The notes under the pieces were generated by a model. That model was not told where the DNA came from, searched no databases, and saw nothing but the letters and a program-made list of their open reading frames with translations. Positions 15,951-24,715 of a DNA stretch of 36,219 bases are shown piece by piece; within the stretch, counting starts at the first letter, position 1, and each line of letters opens with the position of its first letter. The position numbers and the translations under genes were made by a program. The DNA comes from Hyphomicrobiales bacterium (GTDB lineage: Bacteria > Pseudomonadota > Alphaproteobacteria > Rhizobiales > Beijerinckiaceae). Where the stretch lies: NCBI GenBank assembly GCA_947447895.1, contig CANFLM010000023.1:1-36219 (forward strand). Reading direction: 5' to 3'.

Positions 15951-16325
15951 TCAGCGACAGGGCCAGGCCTGCCGCAAGGCACCATAGGACAGCACATCGA
16001 AACGCTCGTTCATGCGGTTGGGATGGGCTTTCAAAAACATGACAATAACCCGTGCCGCGTCCGATGCTTCGGTACCACGTGGCGGGCAAAGAGCCATCGT
16101 CCCCAGCAATTCACGCCCGTATTTCAAAACCGAAGCCACGGAACCGGCACAGATGTCGGCCTCTTCCATTTGCGGTTGGGTGACGGCAATCGGATCATCA
16201 ACCAGATATTGGCAGCCTGTGATCAGCGTATTGGCCGAGCGGCGATCCTGTTGGGCCGCCGCAAAGGGCGACAGTCCCAGATAGACGACTAACCCGAGCA
16301 ACAAGCGGACGGACCAGATTGTCAT
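15951..16325 (-). CDS. Rap1a/Tai-family periplasmic protein (immunity-protein-like)
   Basis: This 124-residue precursor starts with a strong AGGGAGG site. Signal peptide: MTIWSVRLLLGLVVYLG, with cleavage after FAAA. The mature protein has four cysteines (TGCQY, DICAG, ALCPP, AWPCR). Its C-terminal half fits the Rap1a/Tai pattern, in which CPPRG.. is followed by a helix ending in VIVMFLKAHPNRMNE and by GALRQAWPC. Rap1a and Tai proteins protect the periplasm against type VI amidase effectors. No effector or secretion gene lies in this window, so it is an orphan here. Many orphan members exist and may have other roles. Confidence 0.7.
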   Translation of the reverse strand: MTIWSVRLLLGLVVYLGLSPFAAAQQDRRSANTLITGCQYLVDDPIAVTQPQMEEADICAGSVASVLKYGRELLGTMALCPPRGTEASDAARVIVMFLKAHPNRMNERFDVLSYGALRQAWPCR

Positions 16326-16458
16326 CGATTGCCTCCCTGATCATCGGGCGGTCCATAATGCACAAAAGCCAGGCAGAACCGCACCTCGAGAGTACAGCAG
16401 GGTCCGCCTCAGACTAGTTTGATACGTCACACAGTATGATCAAATAACGAAAGTCGGA

Positions 16459-17058
16459 TTATTCACACATCTCGAATTTCGAATTGGTACAGGCGGTGGC
16501 CATGGCCTGTCCCTGCACGCGCAGCTCGGGCGTCAATTTGCTGGCCGCCATATCCCGGAAACGGGCGGCCTCGGTATAGCCAGACGCCGCGGACAGCGAG
16601 AACCAGACATAGGCCCGCACATAGTCCTGAGGCACCGCTTTTCCGTTGAAATAGAAATAGCCGACATTGTTCTGCGCGCCAAGATGCCCGGCTTTGGCCG
16701 CTTTTTTAAACCAGAAAAAGGCTTTGGCCTCGTCCTGCACAGTGCCCTGGCCGAAATAATACATCAGGCCCAGGGTGAACTGGGCAGCCGCATCCTTGGC
16801 CTCGGCCTGTGCCTGACAGGCTGTCAGAGCGACGGTGTAGAGCTTGGCTGCAAAAAGATCCGAACAATCGTCGGTGCGGGTTTGGGCCTTGCCGCTTGCA
16901 GGCCAGACAAGCAGGCCCAAGGCCAGCAAGAATATGGCCGCCCCTCTCCCCCCGAAACGCCTGCCAGTGATCTGGTCCATGCCGCCTGTCCGAGCTTTCA
17001 CAAGGCTCAAGCTTCGCGGACAAGCCATGGGTTTGTCAATCAGCCATCGCGCAAACAT
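16459..17058 (-). CDS. Exported Sel1-repeat protein
   Basis: This protein is up to 199 residues. Two Sel1-type helical repeats are visible, at about residues 90-125 (AAAQFTLGLMYYFGQGTVQD) and 126-162 (AQNNVGYFYFNGKAVPQDYV), followed by a third partial one with YVWFSLSAASG. Sel1 repeats mediate protein contacts, often in envelope processes. The start at 17058 lies seven bases below the stop of the PPC-domain gene and has a GAGGG site. However, the hydrophobic signal-like segment GAAIFLLALGLLVWPASGKA sits 40 residues in, so the ATG at 16980 (173 residues, normal signal peptide) is a serious alternative. It is the last gene of the acyl-CoA synthetase/PPC operon. The link to their chemistry is unclear. 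Confidence 0.75.
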   Translation of the reverse strand: MFARWLIDKPMACPRSLSLVKARTGGMDQITGRRFGGRGAAIFLLALGLLVWPASGKAQTRTDDCSDLFAAKLYTVALTACQAQAEAKDAAAQFTLGLMYYFGQGTVQDEAKAFFWFKKAAKAGHLGAQNNVGYFYFNGKAVPQDYVRAYVWFSLSAASGYTEAARFRDMAASKLTPELRVQGQAMATACTNSKFEMCE

Positions 17059-17065
17059 CCCGCCC

Positions 17066-17938
17066 TCAAGCGGTCTGGGCCAGCACCAGCTCGAAGGTCA
17101 TCAGGACCGGATTATCGCCGCGCAGCAGCACGCCCGATGCGGTTTCGCCCTGATAGTCGACCAGCCCGACATCGAGATGCGCCACCAAATTGCCCGTGGC
17201 ATCGGGGACAATCTCGCCGTGATTGATAAAGACCTCGGTGGCGAAATTGCGGGTGGCGCGGCCGTCGGCGAAGCGCGCCTCGATGGTGGAGCCGACCCCG
17301 CCGTAGACTTTCGCCTCTGTGATGCCGTGATGGCGGCAGAAGTCTTCGAGTGCCGCATGGAAATCCTCATTGGGCCGTAGACGCAGTGCAAAACACCGTT
17401 GGCTCGCCCCACTGCCATGATCGGGCTCGCTGACCGGACCGAACAGTTTGAAATTGGTCTCGGGATCGGGATTGGCCTCGAAAACGGCGCCATCGACCCC
17501 GTAGGCCTGCACCGTGATGCTGTGGGCGACGCGGGTCTCGTCGGGCATCAGATGGCCACCATGGGTGAGGTCGTCCTCTTCCCGCCACAAGGCGTGGCAA
17601 TGGAAAAACGGCTTGCCATCGCGCCGCCCGAGGCTCATTTGTCCCTGATCGATGGTCACGGTATGCGCGGGACGAAAAATATCGCTGTAGAAGGCCGCAT
17701 TGTCTCCGGTTTTCGACAGGGCGGGCATGACATAGGCAAAGGGCGAAAGCACCACGCCGGCCATATCCACCGTGCCGCCGGCAAAGCCTTGCGCCAAAAA
17801 CCCTTCAGCCAGCGTTTCGACCAAGAGCCGACCCGCTTCCAGCGTCAAGGTGATGGCGCGTCCGCGCCCTTCGACGGCCACGATGCGTTCGGGCAGGGCT
17901 GGCCCGGGTTGCTGGATCCGGCGAGGCTGGCCCATCAT
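17066..17938 (-). CDS. Protein with two tandem PPC (DUF296) domains
   Basis: This 290-residue protein contains two copies of the PPC/DUF296 fold. The first is at about residues 18-160, with FFHCHALWREEDDLTHGGHL. The second is at about 180-288, with RCFALRLRPNEDFHAALEDF, ITEAKVYGGVGSTIEA, EVFINHGEIVPD and AHLDVGLVDYQGE. In each, a strand-loop leads to an H-rich or GEI-type motif. Single PPC proteins form trimers; in plants the fold follows AT-hooks, while bacterial members lack them and their role is mostly unknown. The second domain keeps the better-conserved core. The start overlaps the stop of the acyl-CoA synthetase gene by four bases, so it is translationally coupled to it. A role in processing or sensing the acyl substrate is inference. 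Confidence 0.85.
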   Translation of the reverse strand: MMGQPRRIQQPGPALPERIVAVEGRGRAITLTLEAGRLLVETLAEGFLAQGFAGGTVDMAGVVLSPFAYVMPALSKTGDNAAFYSDIFRPAHTVTIDQGQMSLGRRDGKPFFHCHALWREEDDLTHGGHLMPDETRVAHSITVQAYGVDGAVFEANPDPETNFKLFGPVSEPDHGSGASQRCFALRLRPNEDFHAALEDFCRHHGITEAKVYGGVGSTIEARFADGRATRNFATEVFINHGEIVPDATGNLVAHLDVGLVDYQGETASGVLLRGDNPVLMTFELVLAQTA

Positions 17939-19569
17939 GCCCCCTTCACGGGGGCAAGCGGCAAGACGCCCCGTTCTTCCAATTGGTCCTTGATCAGCCG
18001 CTTGGGCACTTTGCCATAGCCGGATTTGGGCAAGGCATCCCAGAAGACAATGCGGCGCGGCAATTTATAGCGGGTCATCTTTTCCGCCAGAAATGCCCCC
18101 AATTCCTGCTCGTCGGTGTGCTGGCCCTCGCGCAAGACGCAGACGGCCACGCCGACCTCGCCCCACAGCGGGTCGGGCACGCCGACCACCGCTGCCTCCA
18201 GAATGGCCGGGTGGGTCAGCATCTTTTCCTCGATCTCACGCGGATAGACATTGGACCCGCCCGAAATATACATGTCCGAGGCTCGGCCCGTAATATAGAC
18301 AAAGCCCTCATTGTCCATATGTCCGAGATCGCCGGTGCGGAACCATCCATCGCGGAAGGCTTTGGCATTGGCCTCGTCATTGTCGTAATAGCCGGCAAAC
18401 ACCGCCGGACCGATGCAACAGATCTCGCCGGTCTCGAACGGCGCCAGTTCCTTGCCGTTGTCATCCTGGATCGATACCTGCATGCCGGTGCGTTCGAAGC
18501 CGCAGGTGCCGATCCGGGCATGCGGACTGTCGACCGGATCATGCAAAGCAGGCGGCAGCACCGTGATATTGCCCGTCACCTCGCCCAGCCCGAAATACTG
18601 GATGATCACCGCGCCCAATTTCGCCAAAGCGGTTTTCTGGTCCTCGCGATACATCGGCGCGCCGGCATAGATCACCCGCCGCAGCGAGGAATGGTCATAG
18701 CGATCGACGGCGGGATGTTCGACCAGCATTTTCAGGATGGTCGGCACCGTAAACATATTGGTGATGCGATAGGTCTGGATCAGCCGGTAGGCTTCCTCGA
18801 TGTCGAACCGCTCGGTCGGCAGCAGAATGGTTGGGGCACCGCGGGCGACCAGATTGAGCTGGTGCACCCCAGCCCCGTGGCTGAGCGGCGCAACAACCAG
18901 CGAGGCATCGCGCTCGCTGGAATCGGGCAGCAGATCGCACAGATGGTTGGTGATGACAAAGCCCATCTGCCCGTGGGTCAGCACAGACGCCTTGGAGCGG
19001 CCCGTGGTGCCCGAGGTGAAGAAAAACCAGCAGGGATCGTTATAATCCACCGCCGCATTGGGCGTGGTCGCGCCGGCATGGCGGGCGATCACCGCGGCCA
19101 CGCTGTCTGTCCCTAAGCTGCCGCCATTCATCCGCCAGATGAATTCGACATCGGTAGCGTTTTCGGCCACCACTTTGGCGTGATCGGGAAAGTCACCATG
19201 GCACAAAAACGCCTTGGCCCCGGACGAGGTCGCCAGATAGATCACTTCCTCGGGCATCAGGCGGAAATTGGTAGGCACCCACACCGCCCCGAGCCGGAAG
19301 GTCGCAAACATCGACCAGAACATTTCCTCGGAATTTTTGGAGTGGACCAACACCCGGTCGCCTTTGGTAATACCGGCCGCCGCAAGCCCCGCGGCAAAAC
19401 TCGAGACCGCCTGGTCAATCTCGCGCCAGGTCCACTGCTTTTCACCCCAGATGAAGCCGGGCAGATCGGGAAAACGGCGGGCATTCTGTGTCAGCCAGTG
19501 GGCCAGATTCATGACACGGTCGGTCTGCCGTGTGATCCCGCCCTTCGGATGCTGTGCCGCCTGCCCCAT
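17935..19569 (-). CDS. AMP-dependent acyl-CoA synthetase
   Basis: This ANL-superfamily ligase is 544 residues from the ATG at 19569, which has a GGGAGAA site; longer starts lack one. It activates a carboxylic acid to acyl-AMP and then acyl-CoA. The phosphate-loop motif is FFTSGTTGRSKASVLTH. Downstream are the A5 region IQYFGLGEVTG and the A8 hinge GWFRTGDLGHMDNEGFVYI with GRASDMYISGG. The A10 motif LPKSGYGKVPKR carries the catalytic lysine. No fusion or truncation is seen. It is the first gene of an operon with the PPC and Sel1 genes, and is divergent from a TRAP transporter for small acids. It may activate the acid that transporter imports. The substrate class (fatty, aromatic or other) cannot be fixed from the sequence. 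Confidence 0.9.
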   Translation of the reverse strand: MGQAAQHPKGGITRQTDRVMNLAHWLTQNARRFPDLPGFIWGEKQWTWREIDQAVSSFAAGLAAAGITKGDRVLVHSKNSEEMFWSMFATFRLGAVWVPTNFRLMPEEVIYLATSSGAKAFLCHGDFPDHAKVVAENATDVEFIWRMNGGSLGTDSVAAVIARHAGATTPNAAVDYNDPCWFFFTSGTTGRSKASVLTHGQMGFVITNHLCDLLPDSSERDASLVVAPLSHGAGVHQLNLVARGAPTILLPTERFDIEEAYRLIQTYRITNMFTVPTILKMLVEHPAVDRYDHSSLRRVIYAGAPMYREDQKTALAKLGAVIIQYFGLGEVTGNITVLPPALHDPVDSPHARIGTCGFERTGMQVSIQDDNGKELAPFETGEICCIGPAVFAGYYDNDEANAKAFRDGWFRTGDLGHMDNEGFVYITGRASDMYISGGSNVYPREIEEKMLTHPAILEAAVVGVPDPLWGEVGVAVCVLREGQHTDEQELGAFLAEKMTRYKLPRRIVFWDALPKSGYGKVPKRLIKDQLEERGVLPLAPVKGA

Positions 19570-19801
19570 ACGATTTCTCCCGATGCTCTGCTTGGTATAT
19601 GTGACGGCTACAATCGGCTGTTTTGCGGCCGTTGGAAACCTCCGAATGCGCATAGCTGCCGTATTCCTGTTGAAAGCCGATCCGCCAATACGGCCAGCCC
19701 GCGCCACAAAAGACGAAAAAATTTGGATTTATCGGCCATGATTGGCTAAACAGGGCATGACTCGTGCGGCATATTCATCCACACTAGCCTCAATACAACC
19801 A

Positions 19802-19817
19802 GTCCGGTGCGCCGGAC
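19802..19817. promoter_or_regulatory. Inverted repeat upstream of the first TRAP operon
   Basis: GTCCGG-TGCG-CCGGAC has 6-bp perfect arms and ends 24 bases before the dctP start. It could be an operator or a leader hairpin close to the ribosome-binding site. Confidence 0.35.
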
Positions 19818-19841
19818 AGTCAATGATCAGGGAGAGAGACA

Positions 19842-20855
19842 ATGGCTCGTTTGACACGCCGTCATTTTACCATGGGTGCCGCCGCTGCCGGTGTGACCAC
19901 ATTTTCGATCGGGGGCGCGCGTGCTGCCGAATTCACCTATAAATTCGCCAACAATCTCGCCCTGACCCACCCGCTCAACAAGCGTGCCCAGGAAGCTGCC
20001 GAAAAGATCAAGGAAGAGACAAAGGGCCGTTTCGAACTGCAGATCTTCCCCTCCAGCCAGCTCGGATCCGACACCGACACCCTGGGCCAGATCCGCAATG
20101 GCGCGGTGGATTTCTTCACCCTGTCCGGTCTGATCCTGTCCACGCTGGTGCCTGCAGCAGCCATCAGCGGCGTCGGTTTTGCTTTCGAAAATTATGATTC
20201 CGTGTGGAAGACCATGGACGGCGCACTCGGCAATTTCATCCGTGAGGAAATCGCCAAAAGCCGCCAGATTTTTGCCTTTGACAAGATCTGGGACAACGGT
20301 TTCCGTCAGACAACCACCAGCACCAAGCCGATCACCTCGCCAGCCGATTTCGATGGCATGAAGCTGCGGGTGCCGCCTGCCCCGCTCTGGACCTCGATGT
20401 TCAAGGCGTTCGGTGCAGCCCCGACCACCATCAACTTCAACGAGACCTATTCGGCTCTGCAGTCGAAGGTTGTCGACGGGCAGGAAAACCCGCTCGCCAT
20501 TATCGACACCGGCAAGCTCTATGAAGTCCAGAGCTTCTGCTCGACCACCAACCACATGTGGGACGGCTTCTGGTTCCTCGCCAACCGCCGCAACTGGGAC
20601 GCTTTGCCCAAGGACATCCAGGAAATCGTGTCCAAGCATATCAATGCCGCCGGCCTGGCCGAGCGCAACGATGTCGCCGCACTGGAAAAGACTCTGCGCG
20701 AGCAGCTGATTTCCAAGGGCATGAAGTTCAACGATGTCAACGCCACCGCCTTCCGCGACAAGCTGCGCTCCGCCGGTTTCTACACCGAATGGAAGCAGAA
20801 GTTCGGCGACCAGGCCTGGTCGACCCTCGAGGCTTCGGTCGGCAAGCTCAGCTGA
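19842..20855 (+). CDS. dctP: TRAP transporter solute-binding protein (DctP family)
   Basis: This is the periplasmic receptor of a TRAP transporter, 337 residues. The N-terminus RLTRRHFTMGAAAAG is a twin-arginine-type signal with cleavage after GARA, so export in folded form is possible. The mature protein shows the DctP pattern: ANNLALTHPLNKRAQE, GMKLRVP (Arg that clamps the carboxylate), NFNETYSALQSKVVDGQENP, and TNHMWDGFWFLANRRNWDAL. A GGGAGAGAG site precedes the start. The fused DctQM gene follows after 27 bases. Substrates of this family are mostly C4-dicarboxylates, 2-oxo acids or sugar acids. The divergent acyl-CoA synthetase suggests a carboxylic acid. Confidence 0.92.
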   Translation: MARLTRRHFTMGAAAAGVTTFSIGGARAAEFTYKFANNLALTHPLNKRAQEAAEKIKEETKGRFELQIFPSSQLGSDTDTLGQIRNGAVDFFTLSGLILSTLVPAAAISGVGFAFENYDSVWKTMDGALGNFIREEIAKSRQIFAFDKIWDNGFRQTTTSTKPITSPADFDGMKLRVPPAPLWTSMFKAFGAAPTTINFNETYSALQSKVVDGQENPLAIIDTGKLYEVQSFCSTTNHMWDGFWFLANRRNWDALPKDIQEIVSKHINAAGLAERNDVAALEKTLREQLISKGMKFNDVNATAFRDKLRSAGFYTEWKQKFGDQAWSTLEASVGKLS

Positions 20856-20882
20856 TACACTGACAGATAGAGGCTTCAGCCG

Positions 20883-22757
20883 ATGGATCATACTTCCCCT
20901 CATGGCGGGACCGTCCCGGATCACCCCAACGGTCCGCGCTGGCTCGGATGTATCGATCAACTGGTCGGCGGGGCGATTGAAAAAATCGCCGCGCTGCTGG
21001 TGGCGGCTGAAGTCGTTATTCTGTTTGCAGGAGTGGTCTCGCGCTATCTCCTGCAAAAACCTCTGACCTGGTCGGACGAACTGGCCTCGACCCTGTTTCT
21101 ATGGCTGGCGATGTTTGGCGCGGTGATAGCCGTGCGGCACAACAGCCATATGCGCATGACGGCGCTGGTCAGCATGATGAGCGCGCGCAAATCGCAGTTT
21201 TTCGATGCGCTCGCCCTGGCTGTGGCTCTGGCCTTTTTTCTGCTCGTCGGCCATTCGGCCGTCGAATATGCCTATGAAGAGTCTTTTATCACCACCTCGG
21301 CGCTGGAAATTTCAGGCTCGTGGCGGGCCAGCGCCTTTCCGGTCGGCATTGCACTGATGGCCCTGTTTTCCAGCTTGCGGCTGTGGCGGCAGACGGAACT
21401 GGCAAATGCCGTACTGGCGATGGCACTGGCGGGTATTCTTATCGCGCTGTTCTGGAAGCTCGGTCCGGTGCTCAAGCCTCTGGGCAATCTCAATCTGGTG
21501 ATCTTCTTTGTGGTGATCGTGATGGGCGCGGTGCTGGCGGGGGTGCCGATCGGCATTTCCTTTGCCATTGCCACCTTCGGCTATCTGGCCCTGACCACGC
21601 GTGTGCCGACCATGGTGATGGTGGGCCGCATGGATGAGGGCATGAGCCATCTGATCCTGCTGGCTGTGCCGCTCTTCGTGTTTTTGGGACTGCTGATCGA
21701 AATGACCGGCATGGCCAAAGCCATGGTGCAATTTCTGGCAAGCCTGCTGGGCCATGTCCGTGGCGGCCTGTCCTATGTGCTGATCGGTGCGATGTATCTT
21801 GTGTCGGGCATTTCAGGTTCGAAAGCCGCCGATATGGCGGCGGTTGCCCCTGCCCTGTTTCCCGAAATGCAGAAACGCGGCGCCAAGCCGGGTGATCTGG
21901 TGGCTCTGCTGGCCGCCACTGGCGCGCAGACCGAAACCATCCCGCCCTCGATCGTGCTGATCACCATCGGCTCGGTGACCGGCGTCTCGATTGCCGCCCT
22001 GTTTACCGGCGGCATGGTCCCCGGCCTCGTGCTGGCGGTCGGCCTGTGCGTGGTGGTGGCGCATCGCTACCGCAACGAGGACCTGTCACATGTGGTCAAG
22101 GCATCCTCATCGGTCGTGTGGCGCAGCTTTCTGGTGGCCCTGCCGGCTCTGGCCCTGCCTTTCGTGATCCGTGCAGCGGTTGTGGAGGGGGTTGCCACCG
22201 CCACCGAAGTGTCGACCATCGGCATTGCCTATTCGGTGCTGGCAGGTGTGCTGATCTATCGCCAGTTCGATCTGAAGCGGCTGACACCGATGCTGGTGGA
22301 AACCGCCAGCCTGTCGGGGGCGATTTTGTTTATCATCGGCGCGGCCTCGGCCATGGCCTGGGGGCTGACCCAATCGGGCTTCTCGCGCACTTTGGCGCAA
22401 GCCATGACCAGCCTGCCCGGCGGCGCGACCTCCTTCATGATCGTCTCGGTCATTGCCTTTATCGTGCTTGGCAGCGTGCTGGAAGGCATTCCCGCCATTG
22501 TGCTGTTCGGCCCCTTGCTGTTTCCTATCGCCAAGGCGGTCGGGATCAACGAGGTGCATTATGCCATGGTGGTCATTCTCGCGATGGGCTTGGGCCTGTT
22601 CTCGCCGCCCTTCGGGGTCGGCTATTACGCCGCCTGCGCCATCGGCCGCGTCTATCCCGACGAGGGCATGCGGCCGATCTGGACCTATATGCTGGCTTTG
22701 CTGGTCGGTCTGATTGTCGTGGCCGCTGTGCCGTGGTTCTCGATCGGCTTTCTCTGA
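20883..22757 (+). CDS. dctQM: TRAP transporter fused permease DctQM
   Basis: This 624-residue protein joins the small (DctQ) and large (DctM) membrane subunits. The N-terminal part (about 1-165) has four helices with the DctQ hallmark TWSDELASTLFLWLAMFGAVI. After a linker, the DctM part (about 195-620) has many helices. It contains GVPIGISFAIATFGYLAL, SGISGSKAADMAAVAPALFP, PPSIVLITIGSVTGVSIAALF and FSPPFGVGYYAACAI, all standard for the large subunit. Fusions of this kind are known in a minority of TRAP systems. It works with the DctP just upstream, using a sodium or proton gradient to import the bound acid. It ends six bases before the convergent YeiH-type gene. Confidence 0.92.
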   Translation: MDHTSPHGGTVPDHPNGPRWLGCIDQLVGGAIEKIAALLVAAEVVILFAGVVSRYLLQKPLTWSDELASTLFLWLAMFGAVIAVRHNSHMRMTALVSMMSARKSQFFDALALAVALAFFLLVGHSAVEYAYEESFITTSALEISGSWRASAFPVGIALMALFSSLRLWRQTELANAVLAMALAGILIALFWKLGPVLKPLGNLNLVIFFVVIVMGAVLAGVPIGISFAIATFGYLALTTRVPTMVMVGRMDEGMSHLILLAVPLFVFLGLLIEMTGMAKAMVQFLASLLGHVRGGLSYVLIGAMYLVSGISGSKAADMAAVAPALFPEMQKRGAKPGDLVALLAATGAQTETIPPSIVLITIGSVTGVSIAALFTGGMVPGLVLAVGLCVVVAHRYRNEDLSHVVKASSSVVWRSFLVALPALALPFVIRAAVVEGVATATEVSTIGIAYSVLAGVLIYRQFDLKRLTPMLVETASLSGAILFIIGAASAMAWGLTQSGFSRTLAQAMTSLPGGATSFMIVSVIAFIVLGSVLEGIPAIVLFGPLLFPIAKAVGINEVHYAMVVILAMGLGLFSPPFGVGYYAACAIGRVYPDEGMRPIWTYMLALLVGLIVVAAVPWFSIGFL

Positions 22758-22763
22758 GCCCGA

Positions 22764-23783
22764 TTACAGCAGGATGACAATCGGGATCAAGCTTGCAAGG
22801 CCGATCACAAGCATCAGCGCGACCATCACCAGCATGTGACGCCAACCGAGCTTGGCCAGCGCATCCAGGGATGTGTTGAGACCCAGAGCCGCAATGGCAA
22901 CCAGCAAGCCCCAGCGCGACACATCCAGCAAAGCCAGCCGCAGGACTTGCGGCACAACCTCGAAGCTGTTCAAACCGGCCAGAGCCAGAAATGCGAAAGC
23001 AAAAAGCGGCACCGGCACTTTCGCATTGATCGCATCACCCGTGGTCGTGTCACCACGGCGCAAAAACATGCCGATGGCCAGCACGACCGGCAACAGCAGG
23101 AACACCCTGAAAATCTTGACGATCGTCGCCGTGCCGGCGGCCGCTTCCGACACCGACAGGCCTGCCCCGACCACCTGGGCAACATCATGGATGCTGGCCC
23201 CGAGAAAAATACCGGTGACCCGCTCATCAAAATGCAGCCATCCGGCCACCAAAGGATAGGCAATCATCGCCAAAGTCGCCAACAGGTTGCAAGCCAGCAC
23301 CACGAAGGCCGTATCGGCATCGTTGCGCTGCCGGTCGGGAACCACCGAGGAAATCGCCAGAGCCGCCGAAGCCCCGCAAATGGCGGTCGCCCCTCCGGCC
23401 AAAACGCCGTAGGCCTCCGACCGCCCCCACAGGCGGGCCAGCACAATGCCGCAGACCAGCGTCACCACCATCGAGCCGATGACGATCAGCAGCGTTGTCA
23501 GGCCCAGTGAGACAATATCGGCCAGCACGATCCGTAATCCGAGCAAAGCAATGGCCACCTGCAACAGTTTTTTGGAAGAGAATATCAATCCGCCGGCAAA
23601 GACCGGGTTCCGGCTGATGCCATGCGCCGCCATGCCGATCACCAGCGCCAGCACGGCCGCAGGAACCGGTTTGCCCCACAGCCCGCCAAGCAATTTTTCA
23701 CCCAGATCGGAGCCCAAAGCCACCACAAGCGACAGGCCGATCCCCGGCCCGCACCGGTACACAAAGCCAGCACCCATGATCAC
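22764..23783 (-). CDS. YeiH/UPF0324-family putative anion (sulfate/sulfite) exporter
   Basis: This is a 339-residue inner-membrane protein with about ten hydrophobic segments. The family hallmark LAGGATAICGASAALAISSV and the later LGASIHDVAQVVGAGLS identify it as UPF0324 (YeiH type). Some family members are placed next to sulfonate-degrading enzymes and called putative sulfate exporters, while E. coli YeiH has no proven substrate. It starts with GTG at 23783, overlapping the kinase stop by four bases (GTGA); an ATG at 23777 is the alternative. It is the third gene of the mutarotase-kinase-exporter operon, which suggests that it removes a product of the sugar pathway. Confidence 0.85.
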   Translation of the reverse strand: MIMGAGFVYRCGPGIGLSLVVALGSDLGEKLLGGLWGKPVPAAVLALVIGMAAHGISRNPVFAGGLIFSSKKLLQVAIALLGLRIVLADIVSLGLTTLLIVIGSMVVTLVCGIVLARLWGRSEAYGVLAGGATAICGASAALAISSVVPDRQRNDADTAFVVLACNLLATLAMIAYPLVAGWLHFDERVTGIFLGASIHDVAQVVGAGLSVSEAAAGTATIVKIFRVFLLLPVVLAIGMFLRRGDTTTGDAINAKVPVPLFAFAFLALAGLNSFEVVPQVLRLALLDVSRWGLLVAIAALGLNTSLDALAKLGWRHMLVMVALMLVIGLASLIPIVILL

Positions 23784-24715
23784 ACTGCCCCGTTCAACAG
23801 ATCGGAAGCATGGGCGTCCATGAAGGCCAGCAATTCGGCCCGATCGGGCGCGCCGAGCCGCCCGCCGAAGCGCGAGACCTTGATGGCAGCGGCAGCAGAG
23901 GAAAACATCAAGGCCTGTTCGAGCGCTTGCCCCTCGGCCACGGCCAGCGCCAAAGCTCCGTGAAACACGTCACCCGCCCCCAGCGTATCGACGGCATCCA
24001 CCCGATAGGCCGGCAGATGGCGGAATTGGTCTCCATCCAGCCACGACACACCGTCCCCGCCCTGGGTGACCACCATCGTCGCGTCAGACATGGTGGCCGC
24101 TTTGCGCAAGCCCGCCTCGAGCGAGCTTTCGTGGGTGCTGGCGGCCAGTCCTTCGGATGAAAAAGCCACCAAAGTCGCCGCCCTCATGGCCTCGACCGAG
24201 ACGCCGGGCAGATCGCCGTCCAGTATGGCATGGATGCCCATGGCTCTGGCGCGTTGCAGCATCACCAGATTGCCCTCCGGCCAGCGCGAATCGGCCAGCA
24301 CGGCCACTGAATCGGGGGGCAGTTCCGGCACCCAGTCGGCTGCAACCGGCAATTCATTGTCCATATAGAGGATGATCATCCGCTCGCCCTGCGGATCGAC
24401 CACAATGGCCGAGAGCGAGGACCGGTGTCCGGCAAAGCGTTTCATGAAACGGCAATCGACCCCGTCCCCGACCAGTTCGGCGACAATGCCATCACCGATC
24501 GCATCCTCGCCCAACCGCGACACGAGACCGACTTTGCCGCCCAACCGCGCGACGGTTGCGGCATAATTGGCGGCACTGCCGCCACCCCCGCAAGCAAACT
24601 GGCGGGCACGGTATTTGGTGGCACGGTCCGGCATCTGGTCAACGCCGAAGATGAAATCCTGCGTCGCAATGCCGGAACACAGGATCAGCCCTGCGCGGGA
24701 CATAGGAACGCCCAT
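23780..24715 (-). CDS. PfkB-family sugar kinase, similar to sulfofructose kinase YihV
   Basis: This 311-residue ribokinase-fold kinase phosphorylates a sugar with ATP. The N-terminal sugar site has ACGGGGSAANYAATVARLGG. The C-terminal signature DTLGAGDVFHGAL carries the catalytic aspartate and anion hole. As I recall E. coli YihV, the match runs over the whole length: TKYRARQ, GERMIILY, VLADSRW, AILDGDL, VTQGGDG and RFGGRLG all have close counterparts. Of three residues I recall as sulfonate contacts in YihV (K27, N109, R138), the Lys and Arg are kept and the Asn is Leu. So sulfofructose is possible but another ketose or sugar acid may be the substrate. ATG 24715 overlaps the mutarotase stop by one base; GTG 24718 is an alternative. 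The stop overlaps the exporter start. Confidence 0.88.
   Translation of the reverse strand: MGVPMSRAGLILCSGIATQDFIFGVDQMPDRATKYRARQFACGGGGSAANYAATVARLGGKVGLVSRLGEDAIGDGIVAELVGDGVDCRFMKRFAGHRSSLSAIVVDPQGERMIILYMDNELPVAADWVPELPPDSVAVLADSRWPEGNLVMLQRARAMGIHAILDGDLPGVSVEAMRAATLVAFSSEGLAASTHESSLEAGLRKAATMSDATMVVTQGGDGVSWLDGDQFRHLPAYRVDAVDTLGAGDVFHGALALAVAEGQALEQALMFSSAAAAIKVSRFGGRLGAPDRAELLAFMDAHASDLLNGAV

Noticed and set aside
15951-16325. A type VI effector-immunity pair
   Set aside because: The neighbours are a small basic protein and a Sel1 protein. No amidase or secretion gene is present.
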